A stretch of 13,664 nucleotides of DNA, taken from contig JALUZX010000074.1 in the NCBI GenBank assembly GCA_027011425.1, positions 1-13,664 of the forward strand, in the 5' to 3' direction. Each line of letters opens with the position of its first letter. Within the stretch, counting starts at the first letter, position 1. The position numbers were made by a program, and so were the translations under genes. Below, piece by piece: positions 12,977-13,664 of this stretch. This DNA is from Planctomycetota bacterium (GTDB lineage Bacteria; Planctomycetota; UBA1135; JALUZX01). The notes under the pieces are model-generated. The model was not told where the DNA came from and ran no database searches. It saw only the letters and a list, made by a program, of their open reading frames with translations.

Positions 12977-13291
12977 ATGGAATGCGCCGCCATGGGTTTC
13001 CTTGCGGTTATCGTCATAGGGACCTTCATCATCTGGATCCTGGCCCTCATCGATTGCGTGACCCACGAATTCCCCCACGAAAACGACAAAATCGTCTGGG
13101 TGTTGATCCTCGTCTTCCTGGGATTCATTGGAGCGATTCTCTACTACATTGTAAAACCCACCCGCAGGACCCGCGGACGCAGGGGACGCTCGACCCTCCG
13201 CTCGAGAAGATTGCGAAGGAACTCCCTCCGGGCCCGGGAAGGAGAGAACCCTCCCTCCTCCGGAGGAGAGGTCCACCGCCCTGAAAGCTGA
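12977..13291 (+). CDS. Small PLDc_N-domain membrane protein with Arg-rich tail, copy 3
   Basis: This 104-residue product has two hydrophobic helices (about 7-26 and 39-59). It shares with copy 1 the core A-L-I-D-C-V-T-H-E and E-N-D-K-I-V-W, then G-A-I-L-Y-Y-I-V-K (52-60). Unlike copy 1 it continues for about 40 residues rich in Arg (R-R-T-R-G-R-R-G-R and further), suggesting a cytoplasmic tail that binds phospholipid heads or nucleic acid. The ATG at 12977 has AGGGGG 6 bases upstream; a second in-frame ATG at 12992 would drop five residues. The second glycosyltransferase gene follows after 59 bp. No enzymatic motif is present and the function is unknown. Confidence 0.82.
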   Translation: MECAAMGFLAVIVIGTFIIWILALIDCVTHEFPHENDKIVWVLILVFLGFIGAILYYIVKPTRRTRGRRGRSTLRSRRLRRNSLRAREGENPPSSGGEVHRPES

Positions 13292-13350
13292 CCCCCGCCT
13301 CCCCGGCCAAGGCCCGTGCTTTCCCGGGAATCTTCCCCCATCATGACTCC

Positions 13351-13664
13351 ATGAGGATCGGCCTGGCGGGATGGATCCTGGGCTTCGGGCCCTCGGGTGT
13401 GGGACGCCGCCTGGAGGCCCTGGCCGAGGCGGGGGTCCTGGGGGGCGCAAAGATCCTTCTCTTCACCCCGCCCGGCGGACCTTCCTTTCCCTCTTCACCA
13501 GGGGTGGAAAGGGTGCCTGTCCCGATCCCCCATACCCCCACATGGAAGCGCTCCTTCCTCGAGGCCCGTCTTCTTCCCTCCCTGGTCCGCCGCCACGGCC
13601 TGGACCTCCTTCACCTGCCCACGGCCTCCAGGACTTCACCCCCTGGGCCCGGCCGGGCCCAGGG
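13351..13664 (+). CDS. Glycosyltransferase family 4, N-terminal part; continues beyond window
   Basis: From the ATG at 13351 the frame is open for 104 codons to the window edge. The start M-R-I-G-L-A-G-W-I-L-G-F-G-P-S-G-V-G-R-R-L-E-A-L resembles the N-terminal glycine loop of GT4 glycosyltransferases (compare P-T-G-V-E-R-A-L in the gene at 11045). R-R-H-G-L-D-L-L-H-L-P-T-A (about 82-94) fits the D-x-x-H-x-P segment that precedes the acceptor-domain core. The catalytic C-terminal domain lies outside, so the assignment rests on the N-terminus and context. There is no clear ribosome binding site. A short copy of its 5' end sits at 12583-12633. Confidence 0.7.
   Translation, partial: MRIGLAGWILGFGPSGVGRRLEALAEAGVLGGAKILLFTPPGGPSFPSSPGVERVPVPIPHTPTWKRSFLEARLLPSLVRRHGLDLLHLPTASRTSPPGPGRAQ

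Noticed and set aside
1..13664. CRISPR array, tRNA/rRNA genes, insertion sequences
   Set aside because: No regularly spaced direct repeats, no tRNA-like cloverleaf with a GTTCRA-type T arm, no rRNA segments and no transposase motifs were seen on either strand.

Overview
The window is about 13.7 kb of GC-rich bacterial DNA with strong GGAGG-type ribosome binding sites and frequent GTG starts. It carries an intact mcsA-mcsB-clpC protein-arginine-phosphorylation cluster without a ctsR gene, a Tat-exported sulfatase, and a UroD-family protein of a kind often seen in sulfatase-rich environmental bacteria. Together these suggest Planctomycetota or a related lineage rather than a Firmicute. That is an inference from gene content; there is no rRNA or marker phylogeny here.

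Layout. (1) 1-1905, minus strand: a two-gene cassette with its own promoter. It encodes an AAA ATPase of the DUF4143 type, overlapped by 4 bp (ATGA) by an AlbA_2 (Schlafen-like) protein that runs off the left edge. The ATPase gene and its AT-rich leader look compositionally lighter than the rest. (2) 2047-3651, minus strand: a sulfatase with a twin-arginine signal and a near-lipobox. (3) 3848-8085, plus strand: mcsA, mcsB and clpC. mcsA and mcsB overlap by GTGA, and clpC follows after 147 bp. A 14-bp perfect hairpin (8110-8145) separates clpC from the convergent gene. (4) 8149-10660, minus strand: a UroD-family protein followed by a membrane acyltransferase. (5) 10661-11044: a 384-bp divergent intergenic region with inverted repeats. 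(6) 11045-13664, plus strand: a GT4 glycosyltransferase, then a run of tiny PLDc_N-type membrane proteins, then a second GT4 gene cut by the right edge.

The core functional unit is mcsABC. McsB, activated by McsA, phosphorylates arginines on client proteins, and ClpC (with ClpP encoded elsewhere) degrades them. All key catalytic and pArg-binding positions I could check are present. The usual repressor gene ctsR is missing and I see no CtsR or CIRCE operator, so regulation must differ from Bacillus.

The most unusual stretch is 12334-13410. It holds two intact PLDc_N small proteins and a third, truncated copy. The truncated copy keeps the Shine-Dalgarno sequence at the identical spacing but has ATC where the start codon should be. 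A 51-bp relic of the 5' end of the downstream glycosyltransferase gene sits directly after the first PLDc_N gene. This points to tandem duplication and decay between the two glycosyltransferase genes. I found no tRNA, rRNA, CRISPR array or insertion sequence.
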